Assembly (NCBI GenBank): GCA_028285445.1
Contig: JANQPQ010000012.1
Span: 1 to 64,000 of the forward strand
DNA: 64,000 nt
Direction: 5' to 3'
DNA from: Cyclobacteriaceae bacterium
GTDB taxonomy: Bacteria > Bacteroidota > Bacteroidia > Cytophagales > Cyclobacteriaceae
Part shown: piece by piece, positions 35,190 to 44,091 of the stretch
How the letters are laid out: every line of letters starts with the position of its first letter
Position numbering within the stretch: the first letter of the stretch is position 1
Notes under the pieces: model-generated
Told to the model about the DNA's origin: nothing
The model's input: only the letters and a program-made list of their open reading frames with translations
Database searches by the model: none
Translations under genes and position numbers: made by a program

Positions 35190-37670
35190 TTACTTGTCTT
35201 CTTTCTCCTCGTCTTCGGCCGGGGCTTCCTCTTCAGTTGCTTCTTCAGCAACTTCTTCCACCTGCTCATCGCTGTCCTTCGCCTCTTCCGTTTCAGATTG
35301 CTCCTCAGCTGTGGCTTCCGGAGCTTCCTCCTCCACTTTGTCTTCCACGACTTCCTCTACTTCTTCAGCCTTTGGCTCCTCAGCCTTTGCTTCGGCCTTA
35401 GCCTTTTTGGGCTTTTCCTCCTTCACCTCCTCAACAGCTTCTTCGCCGGGGCCACCTTCCATCTTACTCTTCAGTTCAGTCAACGCTGACAGATCACCCA
35501 GCGTTGATTTCTCAGCTTCTTGGTTGATCTTATCGATGGTGCTCCTCTTTGAAGCGGGTTTCTTCTTAGGCTTAGCTGCCTCCTCCTTAAAAGTATTGGT
35601 GTGAGAAAGCAGTATTCTTCTATCATCCTTGGAGAACTCCATAACTTTGAAGTCGATATTTTCACCGGCTTCTACAGTGGTGCCATCTTCTTTCTGCAAA
35701 TTTCTGGTTACGCAGAATCCTTCAATACCATAAGGTAATTCAAGGGTAGCACCCTTATCCATCACCTCAAGCACGGTGCACTTGTGTACCGTTCCTGGTG
35801 CGAAGAAATCTTCAAAGGCCTCCCATGGATTCTCTTCAAGTTGCTTGTGTCCGAGTGCCAGTCTTCTATTGTCGATATCTAACTCCAACACCTTAACTTC
35901 CAGCTCCTCTCCTACCTTCACAAACTCAGATGGGTGCTTGATCTTCTTAGTCCAGGACAAATCCGATACGTGAACCAACCCGTCGATACCTTCTTCTAAC
36001 TCTATGAATAGCCCAAAATTGGTTAGGTTTCTTACCACACCTTTGTGTGTTGTACCTACCCCGTATTTGGTTAGCACATCCTGCTTGGTCCAGGGATCAT
36101 CTGTGAGTTGCTTGATTCCTAATGACATCTTACGCTCTTCACGATCGATTGTAAGTACTACGGCCTCGAGCTCATCGCCTACTTGCATGAAATCCTGTGG
36201 GTTTCTCAGGTGCTGTGACCACGACATTTCTGAGACGTGGATTAAGCCTTCCACGCCAGGAGCCAACTCCAGGAATGCGCCATAATCTGCAACATTCACG
36301 ATCTTGCCTTTCACCTTAGACTCAACATCAACTTCTTTCTCAAGTGAATCCCATGGATGAGCTGTTAGTTGCTTCATGCCAAGAGAGATCCTTTTCTTAT
36401 CCTCATCGAAGTCAAGTACAACAACCTTAACAGTCTCATCGAGGTTAAGAACTTCTTCGGGATGATTAATTCTACCCCAGGAAATATCAGTGATGTGCAA
36501 CAGACCATCAACTCCACCAAGATCGATGAATACACCGAAATTGGTCATATTCTTAATAACACCTTCAAGTACCTGACCTTTCTCAAGGTTGTTGAGAATC
36601 TCAGCTTTCTGAGCTTCAAGGTCTTTCTCAATAAGTACTTTGTGCGAGACAACAACGTTGTCGTTAGTGTAGTTGATCTTAACCACTTTCACTTCCATCT
36701 TCTTCTCCACAAAAACGTCGAAGTCCCTGATTGGCTTAACATCGATTTGCGAACCCGGAAGGAAAGCCTCTATACCATATATGTCAACGATCAAACCACC
36801 TTTGGTTCTTCGCTTAACAAAGCCTTCTATTACCTTGTCGTTGTCACTGGCATCTTGAATCATCTCCCAGGCCTTAACGATCTTCGCTTTTCTTCGCGAC
36901 AATACCAATTGTCCGTAGGCGTCTTCATGCTCTTCTACATATACCTCTACCTCATCGCCAATTTTCAGGTCGGGTGTATCTCGAAATTCCGAAGCTGCTA
37001 CCAAACCGTCTGATTTGAATCCGATATTAAGGATAACATCGCGGTCGTTGATATCAACAACAGTTCCTTTGATCACTTCTTTTTCAACAACAACACCCAG
37101 CGATTCAGAGTAAAGCTTTTCCAGCTCTTCCTTTTCCTGATCGGTATAGGTATCTCCAAAACCCTTAGATTGAAGGTCTTCCCAATCAAAATCTTCAGGC
37201 TCTTTCGTTTCCTTTTTCTTCGGAGTTGCTTTCTCCTTAACTTCCGCCACAGGTTCTTCCTCCTTGGCCACTTCCGATTCTTCTTCTGTGGTCTCTGATT
37301 CAGCCACTGGCTCCACAGTTTCGGTTTCGGCCTCAGCCTCAACTTCCTCGGCGGATTCTTCCGTAGCGGGAGCTTCTTCTTCCGCTGTCACTTCTTCTTG
37401 AGTTTCCTCTACTGGTTCTGAACTTTCGGCTTCATCTTTTGCTGATTCCTCTTCTGCTGCAGGCTCTTCCGGAGCTATATCTTCAGTGGTCTCAGTTTGT
37501 GTAGTTTCTCCTTCTGCTTCGGCGGTTTCTTCTGTAGCTTCCCCCACAGGTTCAATTTCGTCAGTTGGAGTTTCAGCGGTGTCCTGGGTTTCTACCGTTT
37601 CTACCGTTTCTTCAGTTTGTTCAGAAACGTTTTCAACACCTGCTTCTTGATTTTCTTCTTTCTTAGACAT
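35190..37670 (-). CDS. rpsA: 30S ribosomal protein S1 with long acidic N- and C-terminal extensions
   Basis: An 826-residue S1, far longer than the 550-600 residues usual for six-domain S1. Six S1/OB repeats run from about 198 to 705, for example IKGTVVDINDRDVILNIGFKSDG, VLEGVIKNMTNFGVFIDLGGVDGLLH and VKGKIVNVADYGAFLELAPGVEGLIH. They bind mRNA and deliver it to the 30S platform. The first 150 residues are almost only Glu, Thr, Ala, Val and Ser, and the last 88 are mostly Glu, Ala, Lys and Val; both look disordered and strongly negative. A short Lys patch (KEKATPKKKETK) joins the N-terminal tail to the first domain. The frame contains no later ATG that would remove the tail and keep domain 1 cleanly. 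Followed by a strong terminator. Confidence 0.95.
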   Translation of the reverse strand: MSKKEENQEAGVENVSEQTEETVETVETQDTAETPTDEIEPVGEATEETAEAEGETTQTETTEDIAPEEPAAEEESAKDEAESSEPVEETQEEVTAEEEAPATEESAEEVEAEAETETVEPVAESETTEEESEVAKEEEPVAEVKEKATPKKKETKEPEDFDWEDLQSKGFGDTYTDQEKEELEKLYSESLGVVVEKEVIKGTVVDINDRDVILNIGFKSDGLVAASEFRDTPDLKIGDEVEVYVEEHEDAYGQLVLSRRKAKIVKAWEMIQDASDNDKVIEGFVKRRTKGGLIVDIYGIEAFLPGSQIDVKPIRDFDVFVEKKMEVKVVKINYTNDNVVVSHKVLIEKDLEAQKAEILNNLEKGQVLEGVIKNMTNFGVFIDLGGVDGLLHITDISWGRINHPEEVLNLDETVKVVVLDFDEDKKRISLGMKQLTAHPWDSLEKEVDVESKVKGKIVNVADYGAFLELAPGVEGLIHVSEMSWSQHLRNPQDFMQVGDELEAVVLTIDREERKMSLGIKQLTDDPWTKQDVLTKYGVGTTHKGVVRNLTNFGLFIELEEGIDGLVHVSDLSWTKKIKHPSEFVKVGEELEVKVLELDIDNRRLALGHKQLEENPWEAFEDFFAPGTVHKCTVLEVMDKGATLELPYGIEGFCVTRNLQKEDGTTVEAGENIDFKVMEFSKDDRRILLSHTNTFKEEAAKPKKKPASKRSTIDKINQEAEKSTLGDLSALTELKSKMEGGPGEEAVEEVKEEKPKKAKAEAKAEEPKAEEVEEVVEDKVEEEAPEATAEEQSETEEAKDSDEQVEEVAEEATEEEAPAEDEEKEDK

Positions 37671-37763
37671 TTAGTTTACCTAGTTCTTTTACATCCCCAG
37701 GTAAGGGATATTTGTTTGACAATTCTCCAGGTTAAGGGAGACCCGCTCATTCGAAACGGACTG

Positions 37764-37771
37764 CAAAAGTA
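37764..37771 (-). promoter_or_regulatory. candidate -7 promoter element of rpsA
   Basis: TACTTTTG on the minus strand is an exact TAnnTTTG match and predicts an RNA leader of about 85 bases. No -33 TTTG lies 19 bases upstream. The leader has GGAG-rich and CCCTTA-containing stretches but no clear stable hairpin. Confidence 0.45.
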
Positions 37772-37824
37772 CTTAATTTTTGAATTTTTGAGGGGATACG
37801 AATAAAATATTTCCCTTTCATCGG

Positions 37825-37854
37825 GAAAAAGAAAAGGCCCTCGCGAAAGGGCCT
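37825..37854 (-). terminator. terminator after the TolC-like gene
   Basis: A 7-bp GC-rich stem AGGCCCT / AGGGCCT with a 6-base loop at 37835-37854, followed on the minus strand by TTTTCTTTTT. It lies about 35 bases after the channel gene stop. Confidence 0.85.
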
Positions 37855-37888
37855 CTAAGATATATAGCGACAACTTAATTTCTTATAA

Positions 37889-39217
37889 CTACGGAATATC
37901 TTCCACTCTTAAAGTGCCGACTGCAAAATCAAGCAGGAGCTTTTGGAATAACATGGTATACCTTGCCTGAGCATAGTCGGTTTGTGCCTGGATATAATTA
38001 TCGCTGGCAGTAGTGTATTGTACAAAATCAGTTATTTGTAGCTGGTAGCGTTCCTCCTCGAAACCAAATGAGACTTCAGCCGCATCAAGCTGAGCTTTAG
38101 TCGCATCAAAGTTTGTAATGGCATCTCGATAGTTCTCATAAGCCCTCAGCACATCGCTTTTCACCTGCACTTTCAGGTTATCTTCGGTGAGTTTAGAATT
38201 TTCATAGTTGATCTTAGCCTGAACGAATTGAGTGCGATTCTGAAAGCTGGTGAAGATGGGAATATTCATCGATACACCGTATTGAGTCCTACGGTTGTCA
38301 GTCATTTGATCACCAAAGCTGGGAACAGATGCATTACTATACCTCGAATTTATTCTACCAAACGCTCCAATTGATGGGATTTGAGTCGCCCTGGCTATGG
38401 CCTGGCCCCTTTTTGCAGCGGTAACTTCCTTCTGTGCGCTTAAATAGTCACCACGGTTAGTAAGAGCCGAGGTTGTAAGTTCATTGATATCCAGAGACTC
38501 GAACCCAGTGTTTTCGACAGACCATGCTGGCTCAATTACATCGAATTGCTCGGTAGGGTCTAACAATAACGTTTGGGCCAATGTTGTCTTATTGTTTCTT
38601 AATGCAATTTCAGCCCTAATCTTTTGCAGTCTCGCTGTAGCTACCTGCCCCTCCTGGTTGAAGAGATCAACCTTTGCCATGCTACCGGCCTTTACCTGCT
38701 CCTCAATTTGTTCATAGGTCTTTTCTTGAGTCACCAGGTTCTGGCTCCTTATTTTCAGAATTTCAGCGCTCAACAATACCTGCAAGTATTGATTCGCTAC
38801 CTGGCTCATTACAGTTTGCCGGCTTCGGTTTACCAGATGGGTCTGTGATTCCAGCCGGGCATTGGCCTGTCGTAAGGTATTATAATTTGTTAAGCCATTG
38901 AATATGGTAAGATTCGCATCAACACTTCCGAAGAAGTTATTGGTTTCGGCATCATTAACCACCCTAGCTTCTTGCTCGATAAACTGATTGCCCTGTGTTT
39001 TCCATGCCTGGGCAGAAGCCGACAAAGTTGGGGCAAACCTGGCCATGCTAGAGAGCTTTTGGGCCTGCGTAACATACTGCTGATTCTCTTGCTGTTTAAT
39101 AGTTACATTGTTGTCCAATGCAATCTTAACGGCATCTTGAAAAGTTAATACCTGCTCCTGCGCGGTAACCGAGATAACGGCAAGGGACAACGTAAATGCG
39201 AAGGCGATTTTTTTCAT
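37889..39217 (-). CDS. TolC-family outer-membrane efflux channel
   Basis: A 442-residue outer-membrane factor. A signal peptide (IAFAFTLSLAVISVTAQ) is followed by two outer-membrane efflux repeats with long amphipathic helices; typical segments are LTFQDAVKIALDNNVTIKQQ at the start and YRDAITNFDATKAQLDAAEVSFGFEEERYQ near the end, plus two short strand regions for the barrel. It would form a trimeric channel through the outer membrane for an envelope ABC system. The ABC ATPase gene is directly upstream with a 17-base gap and a terminator follows, so the two form a transcription unit. No membrane-fusion (HlyD-type) gene is adjacent. Confidence 0.92.
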   Translation of the reverse strand: MKKIAFAFTLSLAVISVTAQEQVLTFQDAVKIALDNNVTIKQQENQQYVTQAQKLSSMARFAPTLSASAQAWKTQGNQFIEQEARVVNDAETNNFFGSVDANLTIFNGLTNYNTLRQANARLESQTHLVNRSRQTVMSQVANQYLQVLLSAEILKIRSQNLVTQEKTYEQIEEQVKAGSMAKVDLFNQEGQVATARLQKIRAEIALRNNKTTLAQTLLLDPTEQFDVIEPAWSVENTGFESLDINELTTSALTNRGDYLSAQKEVTAAKRGQAIARATQIPSIGAFGRINSRYSNASVPSFGDQMTDNRRTQYGVSMNIPIFTSFQNRTQFVQAKINYENSKLTEDNLKVQVKSDVLRAYENYRDAITNFDATKAQLDAAEVSFGFEEERYQLQITDFVQYTTASDNYIQAQTDYAQARYTMLFQKLLLDFAVGTLRVEDIP

Positions 39218-39234
39218 TGCTTTACTTTCTTTTC

Positions 39235-39939
39235 TTATTCTACCGATGGTACTGACATTCCTTCAGTTTGCACATCTTCCTCAACCTGACCATCAACTAA
39301 TTTGACTATACGCTGACCATATTGAGCATTTTTCTCAGAGTGTGTAACCTGAATAATGGTCATGTTCTCTTCTTCATTTAATTTTTTGAAGATGTCCATA
39401 ATCTGCTCACCTTGTTCGGAATGAAGGTTTCCGGTTGGTTCATCCGCCAGCAATAGCTTTGGTTGTCCAATAATGGCGCGAGCTACACCTACCAACTGTT
39501 GCTGGCCTCCGGAAAGTTGTTCTGGAAAAAGGTCTTTCTTGGCAACCATTTGAAACCGGTCAAGCATCTCAGCTACCATACTTTTCCGCTTCGATGCTTT
39601 CACCCCTTTGTACAACAAGGGAGTCTCTATGTTTTCATAAACGGTAAGTTCATCAATCAAATGATAGGCCTGGAATATGAATCCTATGTAGTGCTTGTGT
39701 AACTCCGACTTCTTTCTCTCCTTTAATTTGTGTACTTGCTCTCCAAAAAAGTAGTATTCACCGTCAGAGGGCTCATCAAGCATTCCAATAATATTGAGTA
39801 AGGTAGATTTGCCTGCTCCACTCGGTCCCATAATTGTGAGAAATTCTCCTTCTTGAATGGTAAGATCAATACCCTTCAGGATGAAGGTGCGCTGGAACCT
39901 GGAATCGACATATTTATCCAGATCTTTTAATTCTATCAT
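39235..39939 (-). CDS. MacB/LolD-type ABC transporter ATP-binding protein
   Basis: A 234-residue ABC ATPase from the ATG at 39939 ([19 protein letters not shown]). Walker [12 protein letters not shown], signature [15 protein letters not shown], Walker [12 protein letters not shown] and the switch His in VTHSEK are intact. The frame is open further upstream to 40128, but that part has the composition of non-coding DNA and covers a palindromic regulatory region, so it is excluded. The protein would energise MacB/FtsX-type permeases; none is adjacent on this strand, but five are encoded elsewhere in the window. It is co-directional with the TolC-like gene 17 bases downstream. In the usual MacAB-TolC scheme the ATPase powers export through the channel without spanning transport. 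Confidence 0.9.
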   Translation of the reverse strand: MIELKDLDKYVDSRFQRTFILKGIDLTIQEGEFLTIMGPSGAGKSTLLNIIGMLDEPSDGEYYFFGEQVHKLKERKKSELHKHYIGFIFQAYHLIDELTVYENIETPLLYKGVKASKRKSMVAEMLDRFQMVAKKDLFPEQLSGGQQQLVGVARAIIGQPKLLLADEPTGNLHSEQGEQIMDIFKKLNEEENMTIIQVTHSEKNAQYGQRIVKLVDGQVEEDVQTEGMSVPSVE

Positions 39940-39976
39940 TTGTGAAATTTTCTTAGTTCGAACTGTGAGCCAAGTT

Positions 39977-39994
39977 AGCCAAGAAACATGCCAA
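39977..39994 (-). promoter_or_regulatory. weak sigma-54-like promoter candidate for the ATPase-TolC operon
   Basis: On the minus strand the bases read TTGGCATGTTTCTTGGCT. The -24 part (TGGCA) is good; the -12 part has TTGG where TTGC is expected, or a GC one base too far away. It lies 38 bases before the ATG, with palindromes 40-130 bases further upstream as enhancer sites would be. Confidence 0.3.
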
Positions 39995-40033
39995 TAACCA
40001 AATCGGCTAAAATTGGCCAAAAAAGGCCTATCT

Positions 40034-40122
40034 GACTCGTATTCGGCATTTCGCTCCGTCCGAATACGGAGAATGGTGTCCGATATCAGACAGTAAAAAT
40101 TTCTTCCGTCCGCGTTCCAAAA
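40034..40122. promoter_or_regulatory. array of three to four related palindromes upstream of the ATPase-TolC operon
   Basis: Two good copies of a 16-base palindrome of the form TGTCCG-N4-CRGACA are visible: CGTCCGAATACGGAGA at 40057-40072 and TGTCCGATATCAGACA at 40077-40092, starting 20 bases apart. A core copy CGTATTCGG at 40038-40046 pairs perfectly with CCGAATACG at 40060-40068, and a degraded half (CGTCCGCGTTCC) lies at 40107-40118. Arrays with spacings of two to three helical turns are typical of activator or response-regulator sites. They lie 95-180 bases upstream of the ATPase ATG and just upstream of the VOC gene. Confidence 0.55.
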
Positions 40123-40176
40123 GCACACTTATTTCAAATTCATACTTTCAGGTGAAGGGCGATTGCGGCAAGGCTT

Positions 40177-40184
40177 TACCTTTG
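40177..40184 (+). promoter_or_regulatory. candidate -7 promoter element of the VOC gene
   Basis: TACCTTTG is an exact TAnnTTTG match, 19 bases before the ATG at 40204. No -33 TTTG is seen at the standard distance. Confidence 0.45.
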
Positions 40185-40203
40185 GGAGACAAACAGATAA
40201 TCT

Positions 40204-40563
40204 ATGGAACTAGGACACTTCTCACTAAGTCTTAATGTTAAGGACATTACTGCCTCTAAATCGTTTTATCAGGCTATGGGTTTTATTGAAATCGATGGCA
40301 GCGCTAACAATCAAGATTATGAACTTCCGGCTGGTCAGGATTGGGCCATTATGAAAAATGAAGGCACAGTAATCGGGCTATTCCAGGGAATGTTTGAAAG
40401 TAACATTCTTACATTCCATCCAAAAGATGCCAGATCGATTCAGAAAAGCCTGAAAGAATCTGGAATTGGAATTAAGGTAGAAGCAGACGAATCTGAAACT
40501 GGGCCAGCTTATGTTATGCTAACTGATCCAGATGGAAATGAGATCATGTTCGACCAACCTTAA
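40204..40563 (+). CDS. VOC (glyoxalase/bleomycin resistance) family protein
   Basis: A 119-residue cytoplasmic protein with one pair of beta-alpha-beta-beta-beta modules. Visible features are the N-terminal HFSLSLNVKDITASKSFYQAMGF and the C-terminal AYVMLTDPDGNEIMFDQ, the latter carrying the usual acidic metal ligand. A metal-binding His is present near the N-terminus (GHFSLSL). The family ranges from glyoxalases to dioxygenases and binding proteins; the substrate cannot be told. It ends one base before the convergent permease gene. Confidence 0.85.
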   Translation: MELGHFSLSLNVKDITASKSFYQAMGFIEIDGSANNQDYELPAGQDWAIMKNEGTVIGLFQGMFESNILTFHPKDARSIQKSLKESGIGIKVEADESETGPAYVMLTDPDGNEIMFDQP

Positions 40564-40564
40564 G

Positions 40565-42964
40565 CTACTCGTATCGAAGTGAGTGTGCCGGACTAATTAG
40601 AGCAGCCTTGATCGACTGGAAGCTAACTGTTATCAAGGCGATAATCAACGTGACAACTGCCGCTAGCAGGAAGATCCATATCTCAATTCCGATTCTAAAG
40701 GCAAATGTCTGCAGCCATTGATTCATCAGCAGCCAGACGATTGGTACGGCTATTAAATTAGCTATCAAAATCAATTTGACATACTCCTTAGACACCAAAA
40801 CAAAAATGGCTGGCACAGATGAACCTAAGGCTTTTCTAATACCAATTTCTTTTGTTCTTCTCGAAGCCGAAAATGACGCCAAGCCAAACAATCCCAAACA
40901 AGCAACGAAAATGGCCAGCAATGAGAAGAAGCTAAACACCTGACCAAACTGCTTTTCGGAGTTGTACTGCTCGTCAAAAAATGAGTCAAGGAAAAAATAA
41001 TCATAGGGGTTTCCCGGGAAAAACTGTCTATACTTCTCTCCAATAAAAGCCAAAGTTTGCCCGAGATTATCTGTTGATAACTTCACTGAGTAATAACTAC
41101 TAGCCGTTGGTCTTAGGAGGAAAGCAGTTTGGTCAAAATCTTTCATTAATCCCTCCTGATGATAATTCGCAATTACACCAACCACCTCAAGTGTGTCTCC
41201 ACCAATTACTGCTCTATCTCCGATAGCCTCTTCAGGTGAATCAAAACCGAGAAGTTTAACCGCTTTCTCGTTCAAAATAACACTGGACTGATCGGCTGTA
41301 AATTCCCTGGAATATCCTCTACCCGCCACAAGTCGATGTTGGTATGCGTCGATGAAGTCGTAGTCGATTCCGACCTTATACATTATAACAGATTGCTGTG
41401 TTGAGCCAAGCTTTCGGGAGCCATTGGTCCAGTAAATCAGGTTGCCAGGGATCTCTGTTGAAACGGCAGCCACCTCAATGCCAGGATGTTTGGCAAGCTC
41501 ATTCTTGAAGGTACCCAGGTCGTCAGCGTAGAGCGAATCGTTGGCAATTACACCGGGGCCATTAATCACCACCATTTGGTCTATATCTATTCCTAAATCC
41601 TGGTTCTGCATATAACTCAGTTGCTGCCTTACTATCAAGGTCCCGGCTATCAGCCCTACAGAGGCCACAAATTGTATCATTACCAGCACCTTTCTTAAAT
41701 CGAACCTGGACCGGCCACTACTGGTGGCTCCTTTAAGAACAACTGCAGGTTTGTATGAAGACAAAACGAATGCCGGGTATAAGCCAGACAAGAAGGCGCC
41801 GGCAACCAGCAAGCCGCCTAACGACAGCCAGAAATTGAGATTATTTATGATGTCAAGCTCCAGGCCTTTATTGGCCAATTGATTAAAGAGCGGTAAGGCT
41901 ATAAACAGTAGTAGCAACCCTAAAATGGCAGCAATTATATTCAGTAATACGGACTCAATGATAAACTGCCTGATCAGCTGTTTCTTTACTGCGCCAATGG
42001 CTTTTCTGATCCCGACTTCTTTGGCTCTCTCCAAGGCCCTGGCAGTACTGAGGTTTATGTAATTCACCCAGGCAATAACCAGGATAAAGAACGCAATAAG
42101 CATAAGGAAATAGACACTTCTACCGTTACCATTTACCCTGGCTTCTTGTATTAGATCAGAATAAAGGTGAATATCTTCCAGTGGTTGCAAAACGAACTTC
42201 ATTCGATTGCTGGCATTTTCTCCACCTTGCTTTTCTATATATGCTGGAAACTTAGCCTCCAGGTTATTTACACTAGCGCCGGGCTGAAGCTCGAGGTATG
42301 TATAGAAATCGTACCATCCCCAGGCGTCATCGAACCCCTGGCCCCACTGGTTAATGAGGGTGACATAGGATAATAGGAAATTAAATTTAAGGTGGGAATG
42401 CTCAGGTGACTTTATCACACCCGTAATTTCATATTCTTCCTGATTACCGAATTTTATATTCTTGCCAATAGGGTCTTCATCACCAAAGTACTTTTTAGCT
42501 GCCTCTACGGAGACCACTGCGGTGTTTGGCTCTTTCAAGGCTGTGGTAATATCTCCAGACACTAGCTCATAGGAAAAGAGATCTAGGAAATTCTGGTCAG
42601 CCTGGAAGAGGTAATCCTCTTTGATGCTAACCTCGCCATATCTAACCACCCCACCACCATAGCGAAGAAACAGCCGCGAATAGTTTACTACCTCTGGGAA
42701 TTCCTCTACCATGGTGGGTCCTACCCTGGGAAATGCTGTTGCACACTTAAACTGCAGGGCGCCATCGCTGTAAGAATCATACTCTACTCTATAAATATTG
42801 CTAGAGTTCTCATGAAATTGATCGTAGCTTAATTCATGGTCTACATATTGCAGAATTAGCAAACTGGCAGCAATTCCAATGGAAAGACCGGTGATATTAA
42901 GTAGAGTAAATCCCTTTTGGCGCAGAATATTTCGAAATGCAACTTTTAGGTAGTTTTTGAGCAT
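40565..42964 (-). CDS. MacB/FtsX-type ABC transporter permease (paralogue 1)
   Basis: A 799-residue inner-membrane permease. It has a helix near residue 20-40 (GFTLLNITGLSIGIAASLLIL), a periplasmic MacB-type domain to about 275, an FtsX helix block from about 280 to 400 (LMLIAFFILVIAWVNYINLSTARALERAKEVGIRKAIGA), a second periplasmic domain, and a closing FtsX block (SLLAIFVACLGLFGLASFSASRRTKEIGIRKALGSS) that ends SPAHSLRYE. This duplicated layout is specific to long Bacteroidota permeases, which act as mechanotransmitters for envelope export rather than as classical channels. No ATPase is adjacent; it is divergent from the CarH-like regulator and converges on the VOC gene. Confidence 0.93.
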   Translation of the reverse strand: MLKNYLKVAFRNILRQKGFTLLNITGLSIGIAASLLILQYVDHELSYDQFHENSSNIYRVEYDSYSDGALQFKCATAFPRVGPTMVEEFPEVVNYSRLFLRYGGGVVRYGEVSIKEDYLFQADQNFLDLFSYELVSGDITTALKEPNTAVVSVEAAKKYFGDEDPIGKNIKFGNQEEYEITGVIKSPEHSHLKFNFLLSYVTLINQWGQGFDDAWGWYDFYTYLELQPGASVNNLEAKFPAYIEKQGGENASNRMKFVLQPLEDIHLYSDLIQEARVNGNGRSVYFLMLIAFFILVIAWVNYINLSTARALERAKEVGIRKAIGAVKKQLIRQFIIESVLLNIIAAILGLLLLFIALPLFNQLANKGLELDIINNLNFWLSLGGLLVAGAFLSGLYPAFVLSSYKPAVVLKGATSSGRSRFDLRKVLVMIQFVASVGLIAGTLIVRQQLSYMQNQDLGIDIDQMVVINGPGVIANDSLYADDLGTFKNELAKHPGIEVAAVSTEIPGNLIYWTNGSRKLGSTQQSVIMYKVGIDYDFIDAYQHRLVAGRGYSREFTADQSSVILNEKAVKLLGFDSPEEAIGDRAVIGGDTLEVVGVIANYHQEGLMKDFDQTAFLLRPTASSYYSVKLSTDNLGQTLAFIGEKYRQFFPGNPYDYFFLDSFFDEQYNSEKQFGQVFSFFSLLAIFVACLGLFGLASFSASRRTKEIGIRKALGSSVPAIFVLVSKEYVKLILIANLIAVPIVWLLMNQWLQTFAFRIGIEIWIFLLAAVVTLIIALITVSFQSIKAALISPAHSLRYE

Positions 42965-43158
42965 AATAATTGGTTTTGCTTACTAATACGTTGGCGGCAG
43001 CAAATAGGTCATTTGTTTTGCCATTAATCAAGCTACTACCGAGGAATAGCGCTATCTTAACGATGAAATGAGATCAATACCTTCTGAAGTAGATTTTTCG
43101 CAGATTTATTGAAACAATGCTAACGCCTGATTGTTACTAATTCAAAGAATTAATTGTA

Positions 43159-44028
43159 ATGGGAACATATTCCATAAAAGATCTCGAGACTCTTTCTGGC
43201 ATTAAAGCTCACACCCTGAGGATATGGGAGAAGAGACATGGAATTATTACCCCAGAACGAACAACCACTAACATACGCTTCTATAGCGATCACGACCTGA
43301 AGAAGATACTTTGTGTTGCGCTACTCAACAGTCACGGGCTGAAAATTTCCAAAATTGTGGGCATGTCGGTCGACGAGCTGAATGAGAAGGTCATGGAGAT
43401 TGCTCATTATGCCGTGGGCAATGAGGGTCATCTGAATCAGCTGGTTATTGGTATGCTCGACCTGGATGAACAAAAATTCAACAAGATTATTAACGATTAT
43501 TCTCTGGAGCGGGGATTTGAAAGCACCATACTGGACTTGATATATCCTTTCCTGGAAAAGATCGGAGTGCTTTGGCAAACCAACAATATTCAGCCTGCGC
43601 ACGAGCATTTCATATCTTGCTTAATCAGGCAGAAAATTATCTCCGCAATAAACGCCATAGACACTCCAAAAACCGCGGAAGTTGATTTCTTACTATATCT
43701 TCCTGAAAATGAAATGCATGAATTGGGGCTGCTGTTTTACAACTACCTCGTAAGGAATGCAGGTTATTCCTCACTTTACCTCGGTCAGTCAGTTCCTTAC
43801 AATGACCTCAGGGCTGTTTTTAGAACCCGGCCATTCAAAAAGATTGTAACCTCTTTCGTGTCGCCAACTTCCAGGGAAGATCTATCAACCTACCTTGAAA
43901 ACCTCAAGAAGGACTTTCCATCGTGCGATATTCTGGTTTCTGGCTACCAGATCCAACACTACGGGTTTACCAACGACGCCAACCTCACAACCTTCAAGAC
44001 AGCTAAGGATTTAAGAGCTCTTATCTAG
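43159..44028 (+). CDS. MerR-family regulator with CarH-like cobalamin-binding domain
   Basis: A 289-residue regulator. Residues 1-70 form a MerR winged helix (YSIKDLETLSGIKAHTLRIWEKRHGI). Residues 75-160 form the helical cap with the CarH hallmark W-x9-EH (Trp139, Glu149, His150), and the rest is a B12-binding Rossmann domain with E-x-H-x-x-G (Glu185, His187, Gly190), the lower axial ligand motif. In CarH, adenosylcobalamin makes a DNA-binding tetramer that light breaks, freeing carotenoid genes. Two differences: the residue after Trp139 is Gln, where Thermus CarH has the light-state ligand His132, and the usual GG near the C-terminus reads SGY. Cobalamin use is therefore likely but not certain. 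It precedes the carotenoid operon and its twin operator. Confidence 0.9.
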   Translation: MGTYSIKDLETLSGIKAHTLRIWEKRHGIITPERTTTNIRFYSDHDLKKILCVALLNSHGLKISKIVGMSVDELNEKVMEIAHYAVGNEGHLNQLVIGMLDLDEQKFNKIINDYSLERGFESTILDLIYPFLEKIGVLWQTNNIQPAHEHFISCLIRQKIISAINAIDTPKTAEVDFLLYLPENEMHELGLLFYNYLVRNAGYSSLYLGQSVPYNDLRAVFRTRPFKKIVTSFVSPTSREDLSTYLENLKKDFPSCDILVSGYQIQHYGFTNDANLTTFKTAKDLRALI

Positions 44029-44062
44029 TTTGTTCAATAATTTTTAATTTTTATTAAACAAA
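44029..44062. promoter_or_regulatory. inverted-repeat operator, copy 1 of 2, likely for the CarH-like regulator
   Basis: TTTGTTCAA at 44029-44037 and TTAAACAAA at 44054-44062, separated by 16 bases; with the flanks the arms extend to 12 bases (TTTGTTCAATAA / TTATTAAACAAA, one mismatch). It starts right after the regulator's stop codon. The second copy has the same arms and spacer and starts exactly 63 bases later. Confidence 0.7.
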
Positions 44063-44091
44063 GTGATCAACTATTCGTTTATATCTAAAAT

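Noticed and set aside
35106-35604. Phe/Leu- and Ser-rich plus-strand frames opposite the rpsA 3' end
   Set aside because: They are reverse-complement images of the Glu/Ala-rich tail codons.
36369-37013. 214-codon reading frame on the plus strand
   Set aside because: Antisense to the S1 repeats of rpsA; its length comes from rpsA codon bias, and no family pattern is seen.
39940-40128. 63-residue N-terminal extension of the ABC ATPase
   Set aside because: Covers the palindrome array and has no similarity to ABC domains; MIELKDL at 39939 is the normal start.
42965-43158. Promoter for the CarH-like regulator
   Set aside because: Only partial -7 matches (such as TAGATTTT) without a -33 element were found, so none is reported.
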